Below, in pieces: positions 1-5,933 of a stretch of DNA of 5,937 bases. The notes beneath the pieces were generated by a model. That model saw nothing but the letters and a program-made list of their open reading frames with translations, had not been told where the DNA came from and did no database searches. The stretch is from Rubrobacter sp. (GTDB taxonomy: Bacteria; Actinomycetota; Rubrobacteria; Rubrobacterales; Rubrobacteraceae), in contig JACDGB010000131.1 of NCBI GenBank assembly GCA_013815485.1, forward strand, positions 1-5,937, written 5' to 3'. Position 1 is the first letter of the stretch; each line of letters begins with the position of its first letter. The position numbers and the translations under genes are program-made.

Positions 1-1
1 G

Positions 2-1072
2 ATTCCCAAAGGACTCGACGACTTCATCCCAACGCAACTCGCGGCGGCCGGACGATTCGAGAACGAGAAGGAACTCTACGCGCTGCCCTACGACTGCCCG
101 ACCATGATCTGGATGTACCGCAAGGATCTCTTCGAGAAATACGGCGACCGGATGTCCCAGGATCTCGGCTTCGACCCGGCGCCGTCGGCGAACTCGACCT
201 GGGAGCAGTATTACCAGACCGCCCAATGGTTCAACGAGAACGTGGACGAAGTGCCTTACGGGACAGGCCATCAGGCTCGCCAGTATGACTCCCTGATGTG
301 CGATTTCTCGAATATCCTGTGGGCCTATGGCGGAGATTATTTCGACAACGCCACGGTCGGCAGCCTCGGGACCTTCGACCCCGGACCTTGCACGCTCGAC
401 CGACCGGAGGCGCTCGAAGCCGCCGCCTTCTATAAGAAGCTGCTTGAGATCTCGCACCCTGGCAGCGTCTCGTGGGACTGGAACGCCACGGACGAGGCGT
501 TCAGGACCGCCCAGATCGCAATGGCCCCAAACTGGCACGAGTTCGCCGCCGTGGACGAAGACCCGGCGGAGTCGGAGGTCGTGGGCAAGATCGGGTACGC
601 CCCGCTCCCCAGGGGGCCGGTGAGGCGCGCGGATATGTGGGGCGGGACGGGCGTCGGGATCAACAACCGCACCTCCCCGGATGAGCAGCGGGCGGCCTGG
701 CTTTTCCTGGTCTGGGCCACCTCTCCGGACACGATGCTGATGGGCATGAAGAGCGACGTCGGGGGCGGCACTCCGACACGCGGGTCCCTGTACGAGTTGC
801 CGGAGGTGAAGAAGGCGATGCAACCACCGTCGAACATGCCGAACCTGCTCACCTACGACGCCGTCTCAGAGGCGTGGAAGCCGGAGAACATTGGGCTGCG
901 GCCCAAGATCCAGTCGTGGAACGAGTGCGACACGGCGATCTACACGGAGGTCTCCAAGATGCTCGCGGACCAGAAATCTCCGGAGCAAGCCATGAAGACG
1001 GCCAAGCGATACTTCGATGAGGCTCAGGCGCGAGTACAGACCCTCGCCTCCCGTGGGACGGGGGTGGCGTAG
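2..1072 (+). CDS. ABC transporter extracellular solute-binding protein, family 1 (5' partial)
   Basis: This is the C-terminal 356 residues of a carbohydrate ABC transporter binding protein, the exported or lipid-anchored subunit that captures substrate and delivers it to the permeases. The reading frame is open from base 2, so the Met codon at 104 is internal and not the start: the 34 residues before it (beginning IPKGLDDF) continue the same fold. Family features seen are an ELYALPYD stretch near the visible start, AQIAMAPNW in the middle, a GGTGVGINN stretch followed by an AAWLFLVWATSPD helix, and GGGTPTRGS toward the C-terminus. Family members usually run to roughly 420-470 residues, so about 70-110 residues with the signal peptide and probable lipobox lie off the left edge. 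The stop abuts the permease start (TAG|ATG), and two permeases follow, as is standard for this transporter class. A polyol or sugar substrate is inferred only from the downstream dehydrogenase. Confidence 0.93.
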   Translation: MPKGLDDFIPTQLAAAGRFENEKELYALPYDCPTMIWMYRKDLFEKYGDRMSQDLGFDPAPSANSTWEQYYQTAQWFNENVDEVPYGTGHQARQYDSLMCDFSNILWAYGGDYFDNATVGSLGTFDPGPCTLDRPEALEAAAFYKKLLEISHPGSVSWDWNATDEAFRTAQIAMAPNWHEFAAVDEDPAESEVVGKIGYAPLPRGPVRRADMWGGTGVGINNRTSPDEQRAAWLFLVWATSPDTMLMGMKSDVGGGTPTRGSLYELPEVKKAMQPPSNMPNLLTYDAVSEAWKPENIGLRPKIQSWNECDTAIYTEVSKMLADQKSPEQAMKTAKRYFDEAQARVQTLASRGTGVA

Positions 1073-1984
1073 ATGGCGGCCACGCAGACAGATAGGGACG
1101 CGAAGAAAAGCGGCGGAGGCGGGCTCTCGCTGGAGATGAAGATGCTCCTGCCAGTGTTGGCGTTGCTGGCCGTGCTCTCGCTGTTCCCGTTCTTCTACAT
1201 AATCTGGATGAGCCTGAACACGGTCTCGCTCATCAACGGCATCTCCTTCGAGTTCGCGGGGCTTGCGAACTGGGCGCGCATGTTCACCGACGAGGTCGTC
1301 GGCGCGGCCTGGGCGCGGGCCGCCCTCTACTTCGTCGCCACCGTCGGCATCGAGATGGTCCTCGGCATCGCCATCGCCCTGCTCATCCACGAGCTCGTCT
1401 GGGGCAAGAACCTGGTGCTTTCACTGATCCTGCTTCCGATGTTCATGGCGCCCGTCATCGTGGGGCTACTGGGACGTTTCCTCACGGACTCGTCTTACGG
1501 CCTCTACGCATTCGTCTTGCGCGAGACGGGCATCTTCGAGAGCGACATCTTGGGGACGAGTAGCTCCGCGCTGACCGCGGTGATCTTGATGGACGTGTGG
1601 GAGTGGACACCGCTGGTGGTCCTGATCGTACTCGCCGGCCTCGCCTCCGTCAACCAGTACGTGATAGAGGCCGCCAAGGTGGACGGGGCCAACTACCTGG
1701 CGCGGCTAAGGCACATAGTCGCGCCCTCGATAGCCGGCGTGGTCATCGTGGCGCTGTTGGTGCGCTCGATGGACGCTATCCGTTACTTCGACATCATCAC
1801 CGTGACGACCAACGGCGGGCCCGGCAACACGACCAAGATCATCCCGATAAGACTCTACGAGACGGCCTTCCGCTTCTTCGACCTCGGCTACGCGGCGGCC
1901 ATCGGCCTCGGGATGCTGGTGTTCTCGATCCTGGTTGCTACGGTGTTCGTACGGATACTCGAACGAAGGGGGCTGGCAAAGTGA
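1073..1984 (+). CDS. ABC sugar/polyol transporter permease, MalF/UgpA type
   Basis: This 303-residue inner-membrane permease forms half of the translocation channel. About six membrane segments are visible by hydrophobicity, at roughly residues 24-48, 83-105, 114-135, 168-190, 216-230 and 272-297, after a short basic and Gly-rich cytoplasmic N-terminus. The cytoplasmic EAA loop that docks on the ATPase is intact: EAAKVDGA begins at residue 199, with the Asp-Gly pair at 204-205 and a Pro 14 residues after it. Other family marks are GLANWARMF near residue 63 and a TNGGPGNTT stretch before the last segments. The ATG immediately follows the binding-protein stop, with a G-rich tract (about 1060-1067) as a weak ribosome-binding site, so translational coupling is likely. 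The 3' end overlaps the next permease by four bases (GTGA). The length is normal for the family and I see no damaged motif. Substrate specificity cannot be read from this subunit. Confidence 0.95.
   Translation: MAATQTDRDAKKSGGGGLSLEMKMLLPVLALLAVLSLFPFFYIIWMSLNTVSLINGISFEFAGLANWARMFTDEVVGAAWARAALYFVATVGIEMVLGIAIALLIHELVWGKNLVLSLILLPMFMAPVIVGLLGRFLTDSSYGLYAFVLRETGIFESDILGTSSSALTAVILMDVWEWTPLVVLIVLAGLASVNQYVIEAAKVDGANYLARLRHIVAPSIAGVVIVALLVRSMDAIRYFDIITVTTNGGPGNTTKIIPIRLYETAFRFFDLGYAAAIGLGMLVFSILVATVFVRILERRGLAK
1965..1972 (+). promoter_or_regulatory. Ribosome-binding site that fixes the GTG start of the MalG-type permease
   Basis: GAAGGGGG lies 8 bases before GTG 1981, inside the last codons of the MalF-type gene. 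It supports this GTG over any upstream in-frame start and fits translational coupling of the two permeases. Confidence 0.7.
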
Positions 1985-2826
1985 CGACTTCTTCTACTTC
2001 GGGCCGCAAGCTCGGCAAGCAGGCGGTTCTTTACGCGATCCTGGTCCTGGTGCTGCTGTGGACGCTGGTTCCGATCCTGTGGATGATCCTCTCTTCGTTC
2101 AAGCCGGGGACGGCCCAGCTCTCGCCGACGCCGGTGTTCTTCTTCGCGCCGACCTTTCAGCACTACGCGGCGCTCTTCACGGGCGGCAACCTGGGAAGCT
2201 ACTTCCTGAACAGCGTTCTCGCGGCTGGCATCTCGACGATCATAGCGGTGACGCTGGGTTGCTTGGCAGGCTACGGGCTTGCGAGGAGTCACTTCCGGGG
2301 CAAGCAGCACGTTGCGTTCTGGATCATCTCGACGAGGATGGCTCCGATAGCCGCGGTCGTATTGCCCTTGTTCATCCTGTTCCGCTACGTGAACCTGCTC
2401 GACTCGCTGCCGGGTCTCATCGTCGCGTACCTGACGTTCAACCTGCCGTTCGCGATCTGGATCATGAACGCTTTTTTCGCCGACCTGCCTCCGTCTCTGG
2501 AAGAAGCCGCGATGGTGGATGGCGCCTCCAGGTTCCAGGCGTTCTACCGTGTCGCCCTGCCGCTTGTCACGCCGGGGTTGGTGACGACGGCCATCCTATG
2601 CTTGGTCTTCTCCTGGAACGACTACGCCTTCGCGGCCACCTTCGCCGGTCCCAGCAGCCAGACGCTCCCCATCGCCGCCGCCCAACTCAACACCCAGACC
2701 GGACTCAGTTGGGGACAGCTCACGGCCATCGGCACCATAGTCGTGCTGCCCATGATGATCGTCGGCCTCGCCGTTCGCCGCTACCTGGTGCGGGGCCTGA
2801 CCCTCGGCGCGGTCACCGGAGAGTAG
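1981..2826 (+). CDS. ABC sugar/polyol transporter permease, MalG/UgpE type
   Basis: This 281-residue inner-membrane permease is the partner of the preceding gene. The start is GTG at 1981, overlapping the upstream stop as GTGA. It is preceded by a good ribosome-binding site (GAAGGGGG, 1965-1972), and the protein then opens with a short polar tail and a first membrane helix at about residues 15-37, as expected for MalG-type proteins. The same frame is open back to 1597, but that part is a shadow inside the MalF-type gene. The EAA loop is intact: EEAAMVDGA starts at residue 174, with Asp-Gly at 180-181. SSFKPG follows the first helix, SWNDYAFA lies in the last third, and the tail RGLTLGAVTGE is typical of the family. 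The run STRMAPIAAVVLPLF resembles transporters of the mannitol/sorbitol group, but this resemblance is from memory and only suggestive. No ATPase gene follows; a 10-base gap leads to the META-domain gene. Confidence 0.95.
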   Translation: MTTSSTSGRKLGKQAVLYAILVLVLLWTLVPILWMILSSFKPGTAQLSPTPVFFFAPTFQHYAALFTGGNLGSYFLNSVLAAGISTIIAVTLGCLAGYGLARSHFRGKQHVAFWIISTRMAPIAAVVLPLFILFRYVNLLDSLPGLIVAYLTFNLPFAIWIMNAFFADLPPSLEEAAMVDGASRFQAFYRVALPLVTPGLVTTAILCLVFSWNDYAFAATFAGPSSQTLPIAAAQLNTQTGLSWGQLTAIGTIVVLPMMIVGLAVRRYLVRGLTLGAVTGE

Positions 2827-2836
2827 CGCGTAGGAT

Positions 2837-3352
2837 TTGCTAGCGCATGGCAGAAGATCGACCTTCGTTCCATTCACGCTGGCGCGCTTGCTCCTGCTCG
2901 CGGCGTGCAGCCGATTCAGCGAGAACGGCGCCACGGACACCGAGCCAGTAGAAGAAACAACCACGATGGCGAAGACCGGATCTCGCCACGATTCGGGAGA
3001 ACTTGTCGGTACCGAATGGACGCTCAAGTCTTTGAATGGTCAAGATCTAGTCAAAGGCACCAGGATCACCCTGGATTTTGACAAAGATTTTGTGCGCGGG
3101 AACTCCGGCTGCAACTCTTACGGAGGCAAGGTGACGATGAGAAATGGCGTAATGAAAGTGAAGACCCCCGGCTTCGAGACGACCCTGATAGGCTGTCCGG
3201 GAGCCGTAGGACCCCAGGAGAACGAATATCTCGACACCCTGGCAAATGGCTCCGAGTATCGTCTCGAAGATGATCGCCCGGAGATCCAGAACAAGGCGGG
3301 CGAAACCGCGCTGATCTACGAAGAGAAGTCTGGACGAAAGGAGCGACGATGA
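2837..3352 (+). CDS. META-domain (HslJ-like) putative lipoprotein
   Basis: This is a protein of about 171 residues if read from TTG 2837. Residues 57-162 match the META/DUF306 fold seen in HslJ: GTEWTLKSLNG, a GNSGCNSYGG core (Cys92), a second conserved Cys at 120 (TLIGCPG), and a QENEYLDTLANG helix. Before it lie a basic Arg-Arg pair, a short hydrophobic run ending LLLLAAC (lipobox Cys24), and an acidic Thr/Glu-rich linker, so export as a lipid-anchored envelope protein is likely. META-domain proteins are linked to heat-shock or novobiocin resistance and to envelope stress; their biochemical role is unclear. The start is doubtful: TTG 2837 has AGGA only one base upstream, while ATG 2847 is out of frame and reaches a stop after about 34 codons (see findings). 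My hand count of bases 2941-3340 gives about 54% GC, against about 67-73% in sampled lines of neighbouring genes. The 3' end overlaps the dehydrogenase start as ATGA. Domain call firm; start and role in this operon uncertain. Confidence 0.82.
   Translation: MLAHGRRSTFVPFTLARLLLLAACSRFSENGATDTEPVEETTTMAKTGSRHDSGELVGTEWTLKSLNGQDLVKGTRITLDFDKDFVRGNSGCNSYGGKVTMRNGVMKVKTPGFETTLIGCPGAVGPQENEYLDTLANGSEYRLEDDRPEIQNKAGETALIYEEKSGRKERR
3337..3343 (+). promoter_or_regulatory. Strong ribosome-binding site for the zinc dehydrogenase
   Basis: AAAGGAG lies 5 bases before ATG 3349, inside the final codons of the META-domain gene. It is the best Shine-Dalgarno match on the plus strand that I noticed, and would let the dehydrogenase be translated independently of the gene before it. 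Confidence 0.8.
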
Positions 3353-4377
3353 ACAACCGAGCGGCAGTGATGCACGGCGTCCACGACGTGAGGATGGAGG
3401 AGCGCCCGGTCCCCGAGCCTGGCCCGAAGGAAGTCCTCGTGGAGATAAAGGCCGTCGGGGTGTGCGGCTCGGACGTCCATTATTACGAGGAGGGCCGCAT
3501 CGGCACCTTCGTGGTCCGGGAACCCTTGATCCTGGGCCACGAGTCCATGGGGACCGTCGCCGGGCTCGGGCCGGAGTCAACGAAACACGAAATTGGAGAC
3601 CGGGTGACGCTGGAACCGGGCATCCCGGACGGGACGTGCCGCGAATGCCGCGCCGGAAGATACAACCTCTGCCCGAACGTCCGCTTCTTCGCCACGCCGC
3701 CCATTGACGGCGCGTTCGCCAACTACGTGACGATCCACGAAGATTTCGCTTTCACGTTGCCGGACGAGTTATCGGACAACGCGGGCGCGCTGATGGAGCC
3801 ACTCTCAGTCGGCATCTGGTCTTGCCGGAAGGCCGGTGTCAGGGCTGGCGACCGGGTGCTCGTGACGGGGGCTGGTCCCATCGGGCTGCTTGCGATGCAG
3901 GTTGCGCTCGCCTCGGGCGCGACGGAGGTTACGGTCACGGACGTGGCTAGGGAGCGACTGGACTTGGCCCGGAAGACCGGCGCGACGAGGGTCGTGAACG
4001 TCGCGGAGGAGCCGTTGGCGGAGGCAGGCATCGAGGCGGACGCCCTGATCGAATGTTCCGGCAACGAGCGGGCGCTGGACGACGGCATCCACTGTCTGCG
4101 TCCGGCTGGCACCGCCGTGGTTGTGGGCATGGGTCCGGGGGAGACGGCGAACGTCCCGCTGGCGTACGTGCAGACACAGGAGATCTGGCTGACCGGCACC
4201 TTCCGCTACGCCAACACCTACCCGACCGCGATCTCCCTTGCCGCCACGGGCCGCGTAAACCTCGACGCCATAGTCACAGGCCACTTCGGCCTGGAAGAAA
4301 CAGACAGCGCATTGCAGGCCAGCAAGAATGACCCCGCCAACGTCAAGCCGATGGTGCTCCCGAACGGAGGTTCGTAG
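3349..4377 (+). CDS. Zinc-dependent sorbitol/xylitol-type dehydrogenase (medium-chain family)
   Basis: This 342-residue cytoplasmic enzyme of the polyol dehydrogenase branch is expected to oxidise a sugar alcohol to a ketose with NAD+. Catalytic-zinc residues are present: Cys39 (VCGSDVHYY), His64-Glu65 (GHES) and Glu150 (MEPLSVG). The HYYEEGRIG segment after Cys39 and the RYNLCPNV / FFATPPIDG segments are characteristic of sorbitol and xylitol dehydrogenases. The Rossmann motif GAGPIG is at 174-179, and Asp198 ends the second strand (TVTD), which favours NAD+ over NADP+. The structural-zinc lobe reads Asp94-x2-Cys97-x2-Cys100-x7-Cys108, with Asp where Cys is usual. ATG 3349 overlaps the META-domain stop as ATGA and has AAAGGAG 5 bases upstream. 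Length is normal for the family. It appears to be the last gene of the transporter operon. The substrate (sorbitol, xylitol, arabinitol, L-idonate and so on) cannot be decided from sequence by eye, so no symbol is given. Confidence 0.93.
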   Translation: MNNRAAVMHGVHDVRMEERPVPEPGPKEVLVEIKAVGVCGSDVHYYEEGRIGTFVVREPLILGHESMGTVAGLGPESTKHEIGDRVTLEPGIPDGTCRECRAGRYNLCPNVRFFATPPIDGAFANYVTIHEDFAFTLPDELSDNAGALMEPLSVGIWSCRKAGVRAGDRVLVTGAGPIGLLAMQVALASGATEVTVTDVARERLDLARKTGATRVVNVAEEPLAEAGIEADALIECSGNERALDDGIHCLRPAGTAVVVGMGPGETANVPLAYVQTQEIWLTGTFRYANTYPTAISLAATGRVNLDAIVTGHFGLEETDSALQASKNDPANVKPMVLPNGGS

Positions 4378-4387
4378 GCGGCGGTTC

Positions 4388-5143
4388 TCACCAGGACGTG
4401 TAGCCACCGTCCACGAGGAGGTTCGTGCCGGTGGCGTAGCTCGCGGCGTCGGAGGCGAGAAACACGACGGCTGGGGCTATCTCTCCAGGTTCAGCGAGAC
4501 GACCCAGAGGAGTGGACTCCAGCCAGACGCTGCTCCACTCTTCTTTGGACATCCCAAGTTCTGTCAGAGGCGTCCTTATGTAGCCCGGCGAGACGGCGTT
4601 CACCCGCACTCCACGAGAGGCCCACTCACCCGCCAACGATTTCGTGAGCATGATGACCGCTGCTTTGGAGGCGTTGTAGGCGGACTGAGGCTGTGGATGG
4701 TTGGAGATGACGCCTGACATCGAGGCGATGTTTACGATGGCGCCGGAGCCACGCTCCAGCATGGCCTTCCCCACCTCGCGGCAGCAGTAGAAGACGCCGT
4801 CGAGGTTCACGGACATCACCTTGCGCCACTCATCGTCCGGCACCTCCTCGGACGGGATGTTGTGGACGACGCCCGCGTTGTTGACGAGCACGTCTATGCG
4901 ACCGTGATCCCCCAGCACGGAACGGACCATGTCCTTCACGGAATCCGGGTCCGTAACGTCGAGCCCGACGAAGTCTCCTTCCAGTTCTTCGGCGGCCTCC
5001 CCGCCGGTCTCGGCGTTGATCTCGGCGACCACCACCTTCGCCCCGGCGGCCTTCAAGGCGCGCCCTATCTCCAGCCCCAGGCTCTGGCCGCCGCCCGTGA
5101 CCACGGCTACCCTATCCCGCAGCGAAAATCCGTTCTCTTGCAT
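4388..5143 (-). CDS. Short-chain dehydrogenase/reductase, polyol/ketose type, probable NAD(H) preference
   Basis: This 251-residue classical SDR probably interconverts a sugar alcohol and a ketose in the cytoplasm. Numbered from ATG 5143: nucleotide-binding motif TGGGQSLG at 16-23, with Ser21 where Gly is usual; acidic Glu41 at the end of the second strand (VVVAE), favouring NAD(H); NNAG at 88-91; Asn113; and the catalytic Ser141, Tyr156 and Lys160 (YNASK). The NIASMSG segment followed by PQPQSAY, and the VDGGYTSW tail, are typical of sorbose-reductase, arabinitol and mannitol type SDRs. A longer frame reaches ATG 5191, but that overlaps the upstream SDR. GGAG at 5149-5152 lies 5 bases before ATG 5143 (2 before the adjacent ATG 5146), which decides the start. 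It lies 22 bases downstream of its paralogue, with which it presumably forms an operon. Its stop is 10 bases from the stop of the convergent zinc dehydrogenase. The exact substrate is unknown. Confidence 0.92.
   Translation of the reverse strand: MQENGFSLRDRVAVVTGGGQSLGLEIGRALKAAGAKVVVAEINAETGGEAAEELEGDFVGLDVTDPDSVKDMVRSVLGDHGRIDVLVNNAGVVHNIPSEEVPDDEWRKVMSVNLDGVFYCCREVGKAMLERGSGAIVNIASMSGVISNHPQPQSAYNASKAAVIMLTKSLAGEWASRGVRVNAVSPGYIRTPLTELGMSKEEWSSVWLESTPLGRLAEPGEIAPAVVFLASDAASYATGTNLLVDGGYTSW
4403..4435. repeat. Imperfect inverted repeat near the convergent junction
   Basis: GCCACCG (4403-4409) pairs with CGGTGGC (4429-4435). Inside it, after a small bulge, CACGA (4412-4416) pairs with TCGTG (4423-4427) around a 6-base loop. 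The repeat lies within the last codons of the minus-strand SDR and starts 25 bases past the plus-strand dehydrogenase stop. No T-run follows on either strand, so it is not a standard intrinsic terminator. It could be a fortuitous product of codons for a conserved SDR C-terminal motif (TGTNLLVDGG). Confidence 0.45.
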
Positions 5144-5148
5144 CATCT

Positions 5149-5152
5149 CTCC
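5149..5152 (-). promoter_or_regulatory. Ribosome-binding site deciding the start of the first-listed SDR
   Basis: On the minus strand GGGATGGAGAG precedes two consecutive ATG codons. The GGAG core is 5 bases from the second ATG (5143) and only 2 from the first (5146), so 5143 is preferred. It sits in the 22-base gap after the paralogous SDR's stop and argues against the distant ATG at 5191. Confidence 0.65.
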
Positions 5153-5165
5153 ATCCCACTCGTTT

Positions 5166-5933
5166 TCACCAGAGCGTATATCCGCCGTCAATGACGAGCA
5201 CCGAGCCGGTCATGAAGGCTGAGGCGCCGCTCGCCAGGTAGACGAGGCTGGGTCCGAGTTCCTCGGGCATAGCATAGCGTTGCATGGGGACGTCTTCGAT
5301 CCAATGCCGCCTGAATTGCGGCTCGTCCACCGGGGCCATCTCCGTCTTCACGTAGCCGGGGGCCAGCGCGTTGACCCTCACGCCATGAGGCGCCCACTCC
5401 GCCGCCAGGGACTTCGTGAGTTGGTGGACCGCCGCCTTCGAGGCATTGTAGGCGGGCTGCATCTGTGGGCGGTTGACGATCATCGCGGAGATCGAACCAA
5501 TGTTCACGATGACCCCGCCACCGTTTCCGATCATGCGCCGCCCCACCGACTGCGCGCAGTTCCACAGCCCGTGGACGTTTACGTCGAATACGTCCATCCA
5601 CTCGTCCTCCGGCACCTCGGCGGCCGGACGGTGGTAGCAGAGGCCCGCGTTGTTGACGAGCACATCCACCGGCCCGAGAAGCTCGGTGACCTCCTCGATC
5701 ATCCGCTCCACGCTTTCGCGATCCGTAACGTCGAGGGTGACGGCGATGGCCTTGCCGCCGGAAGACGAGATGTCTTTCGCCACCGCCTCGGAGCGGTCGC
5801 GGGTGCGGGCGGCGATAGCGATGCTCGCCCCGGCCTCGGAGAGAGCTTTGGCGAAAGCCTCGCCGAGGCCCGTATTTCCGCCGGTCACCACGGCTACTTT
5901 GCCGGTCAGGTCGAAGGCGTCAAGGACGGTCAC
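5166..5933 (-). CDS. Short-chain dehydrogenase/reductase, polyol/ketose type, probable NADP(H) preference
   Basis: This is a classical SDR of 255 residues if it starts at GTG 5933. Motifs: canonical TGGNTGLG at 17-24; an AARTR stretch with Arg43 after the second strand, which favours NADP(H); NNAG at 94-97; Asn119; and catalytic Ser147, Tyr162 and Lys166 (YNASK). The NRPQMQPAY loop and DGGYTLW end mark it as a paralogue of the neighbouring SDR. The two share long matching stretches (YNASKAAV, LTKSLA, GVRVNA, PGY), about half identical by eye, so an old tandem duplication is likely. Nothing upstream of the start is visible: only four bases remain and the frame stays open to the edge, so the true start and its ribosome-binding site may lie outside. 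The distance from GTG to the nucleotide-binding motif is normal for an SDR, so the protein is probably complete or nearly so. It is likely the first visible gene of a two-gene minus-strand unit. Substrate unknown. Confidence 0.9.
   Translation of the reverse strand: MTVLDAFDLTGKVAVVTGGNTGLGEAFAKALSEAGASIAIAARTRDRSEAVAKDISSSGGKAIAVTLDVTDRESVERMIEEVTELLGPVDVLVNNAGLCYHRPAAEVPEDEWMDVFDVNVHGLWNCAQSVGRRMIGNGGGVIVNIGSISAMIVNRPQMQPAYNASKAAVHQLTKSLAAEWAPHGVRVNALAPGYVKTEMAPVDEPQFRRHWIEDVPMQRYAMPEELGPSLVYLASGASAFMTGSVLVIDGGYTLW

Noticed and set aside
104..106. ATG 104 as the start of the solute-binding protein
   Set aside because: The frame is open to the left edge and the 34 residues before it read as continuous binding-protein sequence, so the gene is truncated by the window.
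430..1390. Long minus-strand frames (430-852 and 866-1390) opposite the binding protein and first permease
   Set aside because: They lie opposite well-supported coding sequence, and their low-complexity Arg/Glu/Ser-rich translations match no family I know. Long antisense frames are expected at this GC content.
1597..1980. 5' extension of the MalG-type permease frame
   Set aside because: It lies wholly inside the MalF-type permease and gives an Arg/Gly-rich, non-membrane translation. GTG 1981 has a proper ribosome-binding site and gives the normal family length.
1935..2843. 302-codon plus-strand frame overlapping the MalG-type permease
   Set aside because: It is an out-of-frame shadow with an Arg/Gly/Asp-rich translation and no family motif, while the permease frame has an EAA loop and membrane helices.
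2824..2846. Repeated TAGCGC (2824-2829 and 2841-2846) and the GCTAGC palindrome between them as a possible operator
   Set aside because: Six-base matches are too short to separate from chance, and the site lies inside an operon rather than at a promoter.
3047..3580. Minus-strand frame across the META-domain gene and dehydrogenase start
   Set aside because: Its Arg/Pro-rich translation lies opposite two genes with clear domain motifs, and I saw no supporting motif in it.
3723..4407. Minus-strand frames opposite the zinc dehydrogenase
   Set aside because: They are shadows of a confidently assigned gene; the Ser/Ala/Pro-rich and Arg-rich translations show no motifs.
4403..4435. Inverted repeat as an intrinsic terminator
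   Set aside because: There is no T-run after the stem on either strand and it lies inside SDR coding sequence, so I list it only as a repeat.
4328..4717. Plus-strand frame bridging the convergent junction
   Set aside because: It begins out of frame inside the dehydrogenase and runs opposite SDR codons, and its translation shows no recognisable domain.
5144..5191. Longer N-terminus of the SDR from ATG 5191
   Set aside because: It would overlap the upstream SDR by 26 bases, and the extra residues are polar and unlike SDR N-termini. GGAG sits correctly for ATG 5143.
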